Positions 50,326-58,859 of a stretch of DNA of 64,000 nucleotides are shown here, piece by piece. Position numbers and translations under genes: made by a program. The DNA is from Thalassiosira profunda. Lineage: Eukaryota > Bacillariophyta > Thalassiosirophyceae > Thalassiosirales > Thalassiosiraceae. Location: positions 1-64,000 of the forward strand of contig JALLAP010000022.1 in NCBI GenBank assembly GCA_036939355.1. The letters are read 5' to 3'. Under the pieces are notes generated by a model, which was not told the DNA's origin, did no database searches, and saw nothing but the letters and a program-made list of their open reading frames with translations. Positions within the stretch are counted from its first letter, which is position 1; the number at the start of each line of letters is the position of its first letter.

Positions 50326-50588
50326 CTGTGCAGGTTTGGCCTGCGTCTTGTGTCACATCTCGACTACCTAGATACCTACTTACGGGGTAAAGTAAGTTGT
50401 TAATACTGTTCCTATGTACATACGTAGAAAATCTTCGCGAGGCTCACCGCCAAATAAAACCCAAAGATCCAGAAGTCGGCAGTTTTTTGTTCGTCGACGA
50501 CGGAGACGACACGCTGCCAACCGTTCGGTGTGGCGCTGCCATAATCACCGCCGGCCCGCGCCGCACCCTCAGTTTATTCAATAGAGCC

Positions 50589-52229
50589 ATGCTCTCCGCA
50601 ATACGCGCCGCCGGGCGGCGCCCCCTCGCGGCCCGCGCCCGGGCCGCCCCGCCCTCGCATTTATCGTCTGCCCAATGTTCGCGGCCGTTGCAACTGCAAT
50701 CCCCCACCTCCTCGCGATGGAGCGGCGGCCCATCACCATCCCCGGCCGGCAATTGGCGCCAATATTCCGCCCGGCCTTCCCTCCTCATGCCCGTGAAGAC
50801 CATCGACGTCCCCACCATGGGCGACTCCATCACCGAGGGGACCATCGTCGACATCCCCGTCGCCCCCGGCGATTACGTCCGGGAGGACGACGTCGTGCTG
50901 GTCTTGGAGACGGACAAAGTTTCGGTCGACGTAAGGGCGCCGGAGGGGGGCAAGGTGGTGGAAATTCTGGGGGAGGTCGACGACGTCGTCGAGGTGGGGA
51001 GCGGGTTGTATCGGCTGGACACGGACGCCGAGGCCCAGGCGGGAGGGGCGCCGGCTGCGGCGCCGGCGGCTGCTGCCCCAGAGCCCGCGGCGGCGGCTCC
51101 TGCGGCGGCTCCTGCGGCGGCTCCAGCCGCCACGCCTCCTCCGCCCCCGGCCGCGGCGGCTCCGGCTCCACCCAAGGCGGCTCCGGCGGCGGCACCTCCC
51201 CTCCCGGCCATGGAGAGCGTGACCACGTCGCTCGGCTTCCGTCCCGAGCGCCGCTCCAAAATGTCTCGCATGCGGTGAGTTCTACTGTTTGCCTCTTTTC
51301 CTTCCTGCAAGATGTTTCGTGTTGTTATTTGTGAGGGGCGAAACCAATCGATCGCGGGGGAGAAATGGTGCATTTGTGGCGCAACCAACCCAGTGAACCG
51401 ATGGGGGCAATGCGAGTGGCCAACGAAGCAGTTTGCAGTATTGGGCCTTATCTCTGCGGGCGCGGGATGCACAGGAGAGCCAACCGCGAATCCTGCGTTG
51501 GGGAATGCCCACGCGTGTGCCCTGCATCTCACCATCCCATTCTTTCATCCAAACAGCCAACGCGTCGCCTCCCGCCTGAAGGAGAGCCAGAACACGGCCG
51601 CCTCGCTCACCACCTTCCAGGAGGTCGACATGGGCAACTTCATGGAAATGCGCGCCCGCCACAAGGACGAGTTCGCCAAAAAGCACGGCGTCAAGCTCGG
51701 CTTCATGAGCGTCTTCGTCAAGGCGTGCACGGCGGCCCTGCAGGAGGTCCCGGCCATCAACGCCTACATCGACGACGAGGCGAAGGAGATCGTGTACCGC
51801 GATTACTGCGACGTGTCCGTGGCCGTCGCCTCGCCCGCCGGATTGGTGGTGCCGGTGCTCCGGAACACGGAGCACATGACCTTCGCGGACGTGGAGCGGA
51901 CCATCGCCCTCTTCGGGCAGAAGGCGAAGGACAACACGCTGGCGTTGGACGACATGGCGGGCGGGACGTTCACCATTTCCAACGGGGGCGTGTTCGGCAG
52001 CCTGATGGGCACGCCGATCATCAACCAGCCGCAGAGCGCGATTCTGGGGATGCACGCGACGAAGATGCGGGCGGTGGTGGACGAGAAGGGGAACGTGGTG
52101 GCCCGGCCGATGATGTACTTGGCGTTGACGTACGATCACCGGCTCATCGACGGGAGGGAGGGGGTGACTTTCCTGAAGAGCGTGGCGGACAAGATCACCG
52201 ACCCGGCGAGGCTTGTCTTTGACATTTAG
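50589..52229 (+). CDS. DLST: Dihydrolipoamide succinyltransferase (E2 of 2-oxoglutarate dehydrogenase)
   Basis: Mitochondrial TCA-cycle enzyme, 452 aa from exons 50589-51274 and 51557-52229. The 282-nt intron is long for this window and splits the codon in [12 protein letters not shown] ~65-residue Arg/Ala/Ser presequence precedes the lipoyl domain ([18 protein letters not shown], lipoyl-lysine K110 in ETDKVSVDV). An Ala/Pro-only linker of ~70 residues follows; there is no E1/E3-binding domain, as usual for eukaryotic DLST. The catalytic domain starts at [16 protein letters not shown], has LTTFQEVDM and [13 protein letters not shown], and ends with the active-site [17 protein letters not shown] is excluded by the TMGDSITEG and NTAASLTTF signatures. 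Confidence 0.96.
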
Positions 52230-52674
52230 ATTGGCTGGCTGGAGGTGCGAGAGGCGAGAGGAGAAAGAAAATGAGAGGATGCTGGGGAAGTCTGAACAAA
52301 AGAGATCCTTGCCGACGAGGCATTTTTGACGAAAGGGGGGAGCAATGAGTTGAGAGAGTGGAGTTGGTGCACCCAGATAGGCACCGGATGTGAATAACAT
52401 AGATGGTAGATGAATGTGACGACGAAGGGGCGAGTAGAACGACCGGAACGAGGTGTTGGGTCTTGATCTTCTGAGCTTCTGTTGGCTTCTTAGTGAAGCA
52501 GAGCTTGGGTCTTGGCTTCCTGCCTCTTCCTCCCTCAACTTTTTTTGGAGAAGGCCAGACGCACGGTTCCCCCGTCCACCGACCCGTTTCCTTCTCGGAC
52601 ACCCCGCGCCTCGCCCTCGCGCGCCTCCCACATCCACATTGCATGCACCTCCCGCTACCACCTCGCCTCCTCCA
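52230..52674. other. Intergenic between DLST and QPRT
   Basis: 445 bp. The downstream frame is open to 52453, but no ATG lies before 52675 and homology begins later, so the upstream part is probably a 5' leader. Nothing else was recognised. Confidence 0.45.
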
Positions 52675-53625
52675 ATGGCCGATGACGATAGCCGCCCAGC
52701 GAAGCGGCCCCGCCCCTCGTCGGAAGAGCGGGCGCCCCACGCGTCCCTGCTGCCGCCGCCGCAGCTCAACGCGATGGTTTCCGCGTGGTTGCAAGACGAC
52801 ATCCCCTCTCACTTTGATGTGGGCGGGTACGTCGTCGGCTCGTCCATCCAGAAAGCGGAGCTGTGGATGAAGAGCTCGGGCGTGTTCGCGGGGGTGCCAT
52901 TTTTCGAGGCCGTATTCAACGCGTGCGGGGGGTGCACCATCGACTGGGAACCGGTTGCAATTGAGGGGGATCGCTTTTACATGATTAACCCGGTCGGACC
53001 CTGTCGGAAGATGAAGCTTGCAACGGTGACGGGACCCGTGGCGCACCTCCTCCGCGGCGAGCGCACGGCACTGAACTCGATCTCGCGGTGCAGCGGGGTG
53101 GCCAGCCTCTCCCGCCGATGCGCGGACATCGCCAAAACCCACGGGTGGAAGGGAGAGGTCGCCGGCACCCGGAAGACCACCCCCGGCTTCCGACTCGTCG
53201 AGAAGTACGGATTGCTTGTCGGCGGCGCCTCCACGCACCGCCTCGACCTCAGCCAGATGGTCATGCTCAAAGATAATCACGTGTGGAGCTGCGGCGGTTC
53301 CATCGAGGCCGCCGTCAAGAAGGCGCGAGGAGTAAGCGGCTTCAGCCAGAAGATCGAGGTGGAGTGCCAATCCCTCGAGGAGGCACTGACGGCGGCCGGG
53401 GCGGGGGCCGATGTGGTCATGCTGGACAATTTCGCGCCGGACGATCTGAAGCGGGACGCCAAGTTGTTCAAGGAAAAGTATCCGCACGTGACGGTGGAGG
53501 CGAGCGGGGGCATCACGATCGAGACGATGGCGGAGTATTTCAGCGAGCATGTGGACGTGATCAGCCAGGGAAAATTGACGCAGGGGTACGATTGCGTGGA
53601 TTACAGTTTGAAGATCGTGCATTGA
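52675..53625 (+). CDS. QPRT: Quinolinate phosphoribosyltransferase (decarboxylating)
   Basis: Converts quinolinate and PRPP to nicotinate mononucleotide in de novo NAD synthesis. Intronless, 316 aa from the ATG at 52675. The N-terminus [20 protein letters not shown] is basic/acidic and not transit-like, so a cytosolic location is likely. The family signature is clear: [20 protein letters not shown] (~122-141), then [20 protein letters not shown] (substrate-binding RKTTPG), [38 protein letters not shown] and [15 protein letters not shown]. The final [16 protein letters not shown] is the usual end. Confidence 0.97.
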   Translation: MADDDSRPAKRPRPSSEERAPHASLLPPPQLNAMVSAWLQDDIPSHFDVGGYVVGSSIQKAELWMKSSGVFAGVPFFEAVFNACGGCTIDWEPVAIEGDRFYMINPVGPCRKMKLATVTGPVAHLLRGERTALNSISRCSGVASLSRRCADIAKTHGWKGEVAGTRKTTPGFRLVEKYGLLVGGASTHRLDLSQMVMLKDNHVWSCGGSIEAAVKKARGVSGFSQKIEVECQSLEEALTAAGAGADVVMLDNFAPDDLKRDAKLFKEKYPHVTVEASGGITIETMAEYFSEHVDVISQGKLTQGYDCVDYSLKIVH

Positions 53626-53827
53626 TGCTGGGAGAAAATGGCCGACGCGTGGTTGAACCACGACGCCAAGTGGAAAGATTCTTCTCTTCATTCTTACACA
53701 GAGGAGACCGCTCATAAAGATATCGCCTCGGTCAGATTCTGTATGCCTTAGATGCCTCGTATCCAGAACCTCCACTTCAAGCAGAAGCAACATCGTCTGT
53801 ATAGCTGCTTGCTTCTATTGTGGCCAT

Positions 53828-54611
53828 TCACAGCCCATTCAAACCTCCGATGACTCTCTTGCGCTTGCGGCAGCAGTCCCTAGTAGCGCCCTTCGCACGC
53901 ACTTGAAGAGGGTCGCATACACACACCGATAGGCTGAGTTTACGTACCCAGTGGCATGCGATAGGCAGATCTTCCGTGATTTGGTGTGTTCTGTGAGAGC
54001 AAACCCAGTTGCCTTCCTTCTGTTTGATAGAAACATACCACAACTTGACCTTCTTGGGTTGGCCCTCAACGTATGCGTAACAATCGACCCGATGAATCTT
54101 CGCGCAAGGAATGCCATGCAGAAACGCCATCAGAGTAACCTCGCTGTTTGTATTCCCCATTCACTGAGTTGACGCCACAGTCCGATACCACGAGCTCTTC
54201 AATAGCCTCGCCGTCGTTAGTGACAAAGTCCTCTGCTTGCCTAGGCTCAACAATCAACTTGGGTGATGGGAGCACCGGTCGTCCTCGAAAATGTTGCCTG
54301 TCCGTACCCACCGTAACACCCGTTGCTGACACTCTCCAATTGCTCTGCGCAGGCAGCGTACTCCTTCCATCGGTGCGAGCAGTATAAAAGCAAACTCCCG
54401 TAGATTGAACTAGAAACCATCTCTTCTCTCGAGCACCATAGGCACCATAGGTATCACGGAAGATTGTGTACGTTCCTCCGTCATCGTCCGGCTTTGCGTA
54501 CTTTGGGGCCTCGTTACGGTATCCAATGAGCGTGTAGCTCCCATTGATCGATGAAACTCCGCAGCCCTCAACGGTAACTTCGAAAGGAATTTCTTCCTCA
54601 CTGGACGCCAC
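53828..54611 (-). pseudogene. Tandem VNG-Y repeat protein with frame disruption
   Basis: Repeat 1 (EGCGVSSINGSYTLIGY ... GTYTIFRD ... KRWFLVQSTGVCFYTA, 54611 to ~54300) resembles stramenopile repeats with 'VNGxY', an aromatic, then 'WY/WF' strands. Repeat 2 starts normally (SDCGVNSVNGEYKQRGY) but the frame stops at 54066-54068. The missing half continues one base out of frame from ~54070 (YVEGQPKKVKLWYVSIKQKE, then WVCSHRTH and LPIACHW) to a stop at 53828. One extra base near 54071 explains this. The frame has no ATG; it opens at GTG 54611 directly after the stop of the gene at 54635, so both may be one disrupted gene or contain sequence errors. The function is unknown. Confidence 0.55.
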
Positions 54612-54634
54612 ATCAAAGTTCGTCGCCTCATTTT

Positions 54635-55126
54635 TTACCCTGCAGCCGCTGGCTCTGGTGCAGTAGCGCCGGTACCATTGGGAGATTCGTCGCCAGAGTC
54701 GTCAAGAACGATAACATCATCGTCCGAGTCCGCATTGTTTTGGCTGCAATCCGACGACGAAGAAGCAGCTACAATGTTGGCCGCACTTGCAGCGTCCGGT
54801 TGGTCTTCGTCCCTCGTCTTTTGCGTTTGTGGTGCACCCAGCGTAGACGGTGCACCTCCATCCTTATCATCCACGTCGATCACCTCCCATCGCTGCTCGA
54901 CCTGGGCCAGATACGCCTCCGCCGTTTTCACCCCGTCGATGGCGGCCAACACCTGCGCCTTGGCAAACTCCACCGTGGACGATCCGGCGTTCGGCTCCTG
55001 CCTTGCAACCAGCTCCTTCTGGGCAACGCTCAGCTTTGCATCCGCCGATCTCTTCCATTTTTGTGCGAGGGCGACGAGGCGCTTCGAGCCCTCGATCTCG
55101 CCCAGGCCGGCGATCTTGGACGACAT
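54635..55126 (-). CDS. Small acidic protein with SUMO-interaction-like motif
   Basis: 163 aa from the ATG at 55126. The N-terminal ~90 residues form a charged helix (SKRLVALAQKWKRSADAKLS, FAKAQVLAAIDGVKTAEAYL), probably a coiled coil. The second half is disordered and acidic, ending with DDDVIVLDDSGDESPNG; VIVLDD followed by acids looks like a SUMO-interacting motif. It stops only ~24 bases before the open frame of the VNG-Y repeats at 54611, in another frame. It may therefore be the N-terminal part of that protein, joined either through a missing base in a GGG run or a very short intron (GTAAAA...CCAG, ~38 nt, in phase). Confidence 0.5.
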   Translation of the reverse strand: MSSKIAGLGEIEGSKRLVALAQKWKRSADAKLSVAQKELVARQEPNAGSSTVEFAKAQVLAAIDGVKTAEAYLAQVEQRWEVIDVDDKDGGAPSTLGAPQTQKTRDEDQPDAASAANIVAASSSSDCSQNNADSDDDVIVLDDSGDESPNGTGATAPEPAAAG

Positions 55127-55332
55127 GATGCCGGCGGGTGGAGGCGGATGTAGGAGTCCCTGCTCCTTCACAACACATGCCCAACTCCTTTTCGCCGCCT
55201 CTCTCGGTTGTACCTACTGGTTGTGTGGTTTGTGGTTGTGGCCCCGCGAAAAGTGCGCCATTTTTTGCACGGTGCTGCACCACACGGTGCACCTCGCACC
55301 CATCCCACTCATTCCTCAATCCATAGAAGACG

Positions 55333-55575
55333 ATGGCCCTCACGAAGACAAACACTGACGCCCTCTGCTGTCCCGTCGCCGCAGGCGGCCCCGTCAAGGC
55401 GTGGCTCGACAAGGCGAGGTACCGCTATCACCTCTGGACCGGCCTCTACATGCTGGAGCCGCACGAGCGGGTGGCGTTTCATTTGGTCGTTGGTCCAATC
55501 GCCGTGGCGTGCTGCCTGCATGCCGCCGTCTTCGTGCGGGGGTTTGCCAGTGGAGTTGCAGCCAATTGCAATTGA
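55333..55575 (+). CDS. Serine palmitoyltransferase small subunit
   Basis: 80-aa membrane protein that activates serine palmitoyltransferase, the first enzyme of sphingolipid synthesis in the ER. The signature of the ssSPT family is present: YRYHLWTGLYMLEPHERVAF (~30-49; invariant LYMLEP-x-ER), followed by one helix (~50-70, HLVVGPIAVACCLHAAVF). The length equals the usual 70-80 aa. The N-terminal 25 residues are longer than in animals and contain a Cys pair. A start at 55333 is supported by the family's length. Confidence 0.9.
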   Translation: MALTKTNTDALCCPVAAGGPVKAWLDKARYRYHLWTGLYMLEPHERVAFHLVVGPIAVACCLHAAVFVRGFASGVAANCN

Positions 55576-55690
55576 AGCGCAACTCGTGTTGATTTTCTTA
55601 GATCTCGTTGGGTGATGGATTTCGACCCCGCCGAGGTGCACCTCTCGAAAATGAACGCCACAATCCACGCTTGCATATTATCTCGGCACG

Positions 55691-57001
55691 ATGGCATCGA
55701 ATACGAAGGGAAGCCGCGACGCCGACGACGCCGCCAGGGATCTGACGGACAGCCTTCGGGCCGGGCTCGCCTCGGATATTCTGGATGCGGCCGCCAAAAC
55801 GGTGGGCTTGGCCCAACTGGCGTCAAAGGAGTTGGGTCCGATGCTCGGCAAATCTTTGGTGGATGCGGCCACGGCCACGATGGAGCTGGCTCAGGCTCAG
55901 CTCTCGGCAATTCAACCCAAAGCGGGGGGTGCGGCGCGTGGCGCGCCTTCGTCTGAGGCGAAGAGGGATGTGTTTGAGCCGCGTGCTCCTAACCCCCGGC
56001 AGGCAGGAGGGCAGAAGGGCACGAATCCTCAGTCCAATGTCGGCAGCGTCAGTAAGAAAAGGCGCACCTTTGACGCAAATGGAGACAGTCCATCGAATCT
56101 GAGGAGGAGCAAGGTTGGCGCGAGGGAGGTGGCGAAGCCTTTGCCTTTCCTCTTTGGGAGCACCGCGACCTCTGCTACAGCTGCCTCCTCTGCCACTGCA
56201 ACATCCTTCTCGTTTGGAAATGTGCGAGCCAATCTACCAAACGGCACGTTTGTGTTCGGGGCCAACGCCGCTGTCGCGGTTGCCTCCACTGCATCGTCCA
56301 TAGAAACGCCCTCGTTTGCAGGCAAGAGGAAGAACATCGATGAGAGGAGCCCTGTTGATGGCACTAAGCGTGCACCTCCCGAAGCACTGAAAAGTCGACA
56401 GATTCTGAAGGCCGCGAGGAGGTTTGGCAAAAAGCCCAGTGACGTTTCTGTGCAGAGCGGGAAGAAGAAGCCTTCTGTCTTTGCTTCGGTACAGCTGTCG
56501 CCTACCCCGGAGGCAGCAGCCTCTGCGGAGGGGAAGGAGGAAAGGGCCAACGTGGCATCCAAACCGGCATTTTCTTTTGCTCCGCCTTCCGCCACGACGC
56601 CCAACATCACTGGCAACGATGGCAAGCGTGACACGGCGGAACGAGGAGACTACGTCGAGGAAGAGGTGCTCTACGAGGTCCGAGCCGGTCGCCGCAAAAA
56701 AGCCGGTAATTTGTGGAAAAAGTACGATGCGGGCAATCTTCGTCTCTACCGCAACAAGCAAACGTCGAACTACGGCATGGTGATACGCGACGACCTCCAG
56801 CAAATTAAGTTTCATGTGGAAGTCGCGAAGGGAATGAGGTTCGACAAAGAGGTCAAGGAGACGGAAAAGGGCGGAACTGTCGCGTTTGTTAGGTTTGCGG
56901 CGGTCGCCGATGAAGAGAAGGGACCGGAGGTCTTCCTTCTGCAGGTGAACCCTAAGAATCTGGACGAGCTCCACGAAAAGCTGGAGCAAATGGCTTCTTG
57001 A
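55691..57001 (+). CDS. RanBD1-domain nucleoporin, Nup50-like
   Basis: Intronless 436-aa protein. The N-terminus is helical (SDILDAAAKTVGLAQLASKEL). A disordered Ser/Thr/Ala middle carries FG-type dipeptides (LFGSTATS, SFSFGNVRAN, FVFGANAA) and basic patches (KKRRTF, GKRKNIDERS) that could bind importin-alpha. The C-terminal ~115 residues are a Ran-binding domain: EEEVLYEVRAGRRKKAGNLW (~320-339), KKYDAGNLRLYRNKQTSNYG, then IRDDLQQIKFHVEV and EVFLLQVNP. FG repeats plus a C-terminal RanBD1 match Nup50/Nup2. RanBP1 (no FG) and RanBP2 (giant) fit less well. Role: Ran-GTP-dependent import-cargo release at the pore basket (from family knowledge). Confidence 0.85.
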   Translation: MASNTKGSRDADDAARDLTDSLRAGLASDILDAAAKTVGLAQLASKELGPMLGKSLVDAATATMELAQAQLSAIQPKAGGAARGAPSSEAKRDVFEPRAPNPRQAGGQKGTNPQSNVGSVSKKRRTFDANGDSPSNLRRSKVGAREVAKPLPFLFGSTATSATAASSATATSFSFGNVRANLPNGTFVFGANAAVAVASTASSIETPSFAGKRKNIDERSPVDGTKRAPPEALKSRQILKAARRFGKKPSDVSVQSGKKKPSVFASVQLSPTPEAAASAEGKEERANVASKPAFSFAPPSATTPNITGNDGKRDTAERGDYVEEEVLYEVRAGRRKKAGNLWKKYDAGNLRLYRNKQTSNYGMVIRDDLQQIKFHVEVAKGMRFDKEVKETEKGGTVAFVRFAAVADEEKGPEVFLLQVNPKNLDELHEKLEQMAS

Positions 57002-57099
57002 GCCCGCGGAGGTTTGTGGAGACAATAACTAGTAAATGAGTTGTTGGTATGAGCCGTCGACTGGTGATGCTGATGTCTTTGCCCGATTAATGCAATGCC

Positions 57100-58018
57100 T
57101 CACCCTCCGTCCGCGTTTTCTCCTCCTGCATCCGCATCCTCCTCCGCCGCCACCCCCCGCACCGCCTCGCATATGCACCGACTCGTGAATGCATTGACGA
57201 AGCTCCGCGGTTCCCGTTCGCACACCACCGCGCCCCCGTCCAGGCCCGCGCAGTCCCCGTCCTCGCTGACGATCGCCGCTGCATGTGAGGTAAGGATTGA
57301 GTGAGATATTGCAACATCTCAACTCAGGGAGGACTTATCGTTACACATTGCAACAGTTGCAAACAACTCGTTCTCGCAACGCACCGATGACAATGAACAA
57401 CAACGCGGTAGGAACCAGGCACAAGATCAAAAAGTGGATAAAGTTGGCGCGCTGCACTCGTTCCACTTCGCGGTGTATGGCCTCGCGGCGAAGTGCTGTG
57501 GATTCCTCGTTGGGCTCCCACGGCATCGCCGGGAGGGCGAAGGTCGGGGCGCCGGGCAGAGCGCCGGGGCGATCTGGGTGGGGTATTTGGACGATCAGCT
57601 CTTGCTCCTCGTCCGCCTCGTCCAGTTCTGACGTTGGAGCTAATGATAATGAGGTCGCATTGATAGCGCCGTTTGTATTTGCAAACGGGCCGCTGCTGTT
57701 GGAGGAGCCGGCGTCCTGGCTTTGGGGTGCACCGACGCCATCTCTTCCCGATTGGGGGGGTGCACCGACCAGCGCGCTTCCCGAGGAGGATTCGCCGGCG
57801 TCTCCGTCGCCACCGCCGCTAGCGGCCGGCGCAGCCGGAGCGTCGCCCTCGTCGGCGTCCCGATTGCGGTGCCTACGGAAGAGCGTCTGAGACGACACCA
57901 TTGCTGTTCCGCGGCCGCGTCCGCTCAAAGCGTCGTCGTCATCTTTGTTCTCTTCAACGTCCCCCGATTTCCCGCTCTCGCGCGCGCAACGCCACTGCAA
58001 AAGCAAGCGCTTCACCAT
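57100..58018 (-). CDS. Single-pass membrane protein with Cys-containing tail, unknown
   Basis: 280 aa if exon 57355-58018 joins exon 57100-57278; the 76-nt intron has a GTTGCA donor, weaker than others here. The long N-terminal part is Gly/Ser/Asp-rich and disordered. A basic stretch (RREAIHREVERVQRANF) precedes one helix (~206-226, IHFLILCLVPTALLFIVIGA). The second exon adds a tail with spaced Cys and EREPRSFVNAFTSRCICEAV, which looks like a real conserved segment. Without splicing the protein stops soon after the helix, at 57341. The start ATG (58018) overlaps a CCATGG palindrome that also gives an ATG on the plus strand at 58017. Confidence 0.5.
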
Positions 58019-58859
58019 GGCGAAAATCCCACTAGGCCGTCTGACCTTCGTCCGACCGCCGCCGCGGCTCGGCGGATGTTCGGAGACTCCACCCGGCCAC
58101 ACCACCACGTTGCCATTCCACACGCTCGGCACGACGGACCGGGGCGCGGGCGGGAGCGAGGCTACCACTCTTCGACGCGGATACCCCCTCAGTGCATCTC
58201 ATAGGCGGCGGAAGCGAGACCCTGGCGGACCGTGCCGTAGGGCTGGGCGTGGCGGGTGAGTGTCGTGCACCGTCGGGCTGTCTTGTCGGCGGCGGCCGCG
58301 GTGGGCGTGATGGGGCCCGGGCGGCCACGGGAGAGGCCTTCCGTGCGGCCATTTCTTCGCCGGGTGGCACGTCTTTGGCGAGAGATGCACAGAGGGATAC
58401 TCTGGATTGCAATGATGGGATGATATGTCTGGTTCAGCACGAGGACGTGTCGCCTTCGGTTGCCGTGAGCTTTGGGAGGGTGCATGTGGGGCTCTTGGTC
58501 CATCCTTATGGTCTTGTCTTGCGGGTGAACTGGCTTGCAGTGGCTTTGATTTATGCAACACAAGGGTTGTGTGCACATCCGAGAGTGATGGAGCGTTGCA
58601 TGTCAAGTGACCCTCTCTGCGCACAAGAACTATGTTCTGAGGTGCCTTGTTATGGATGGCTAGCATCTTGATGTACTCGGTGTTGCGCAGAGTGGTTCTA
58701 AAGGAGTGTGCACATCTTGTGTGCATCTTGTCGACTTGACTCGCTAACCAAGTTGCAATTCTCCTATCCTGTCCAGTTGTCGAGGCAGACTCGGACCACC
58801 CACAAAAGAAGAGCCAGGGAGCAGAACTCCCCTGAGGTGCTCTCTGACTGCAAGCAACC
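58019..58859. other. Unresolved region before the CHD gene
   Basis: 841 bp. A plus-strand frame starts at 58017 in strong Kozak context (MAKIPLGRLTFVRPPPRLGG...) and runs to ~58259 with a GTGAGT donor at 58256, but no downstream exon or homology was found. Minus frames are open across 58189-59020 with His/Pro/Arg-rich, shadow-like composition. An AGTTGCAATT element lies at ~58751-58760, about 100 bp before the CHD ATG. Confidence 0.35.

Larger units (their letters stand above)
46009..50355 (+). mobile_element. Candidate DNA transposon carrying a DDE transposase
   Basis: The boundaries are tentative. TGACACAAGA at 46009-46018 is matched by its reverse complement TCTTGTGTCA at 50346-50355, which encloses the transposase gene and both 55-bp direct repeats. 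No convincing target-site duplication was found next to these ends, so the true limits may differ. The internal gene has an uninterrupted 1207-codon frame, which suggests a recent or preserved element. Only this copy is visible in the window. Confidence 0.45.
50127..50588. other. 3' flank of transposase and DLST promoter
   Basis: 462 bp without a gene. It contains a CTCTT-type microsatellite (50151-50194), the right copy of the 55-bp repeat, the right candidate inverted repeat, and an AT-rich block with TACTTAC/GTAAAGTAAG strings at 50380-50400 that partly resembles the TACGTA elements elsewhere. Confidence 0.5.

Noticed and set aside
51282..53793. Two long minus-strand frames across DLST and QPRT
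   Set aside because: Antisense shadows of two well-identified genes.
54593..54630. ~38-nt intron joining the SIM-type protein to the VNG-Y repeats
   Set aside because: In phase but about half the size of the shortest other intron, so it is kept only as one option and not used in the annotation.
58189..58578. Minus-strand frame with VLVLNQTYHPIIAI, recalling the start of HNH endonucleases
   Set aside because: No downstream HNH Cys/His motif in any frame, and the rest looks like an Arg/Pro/His-rich shadow.
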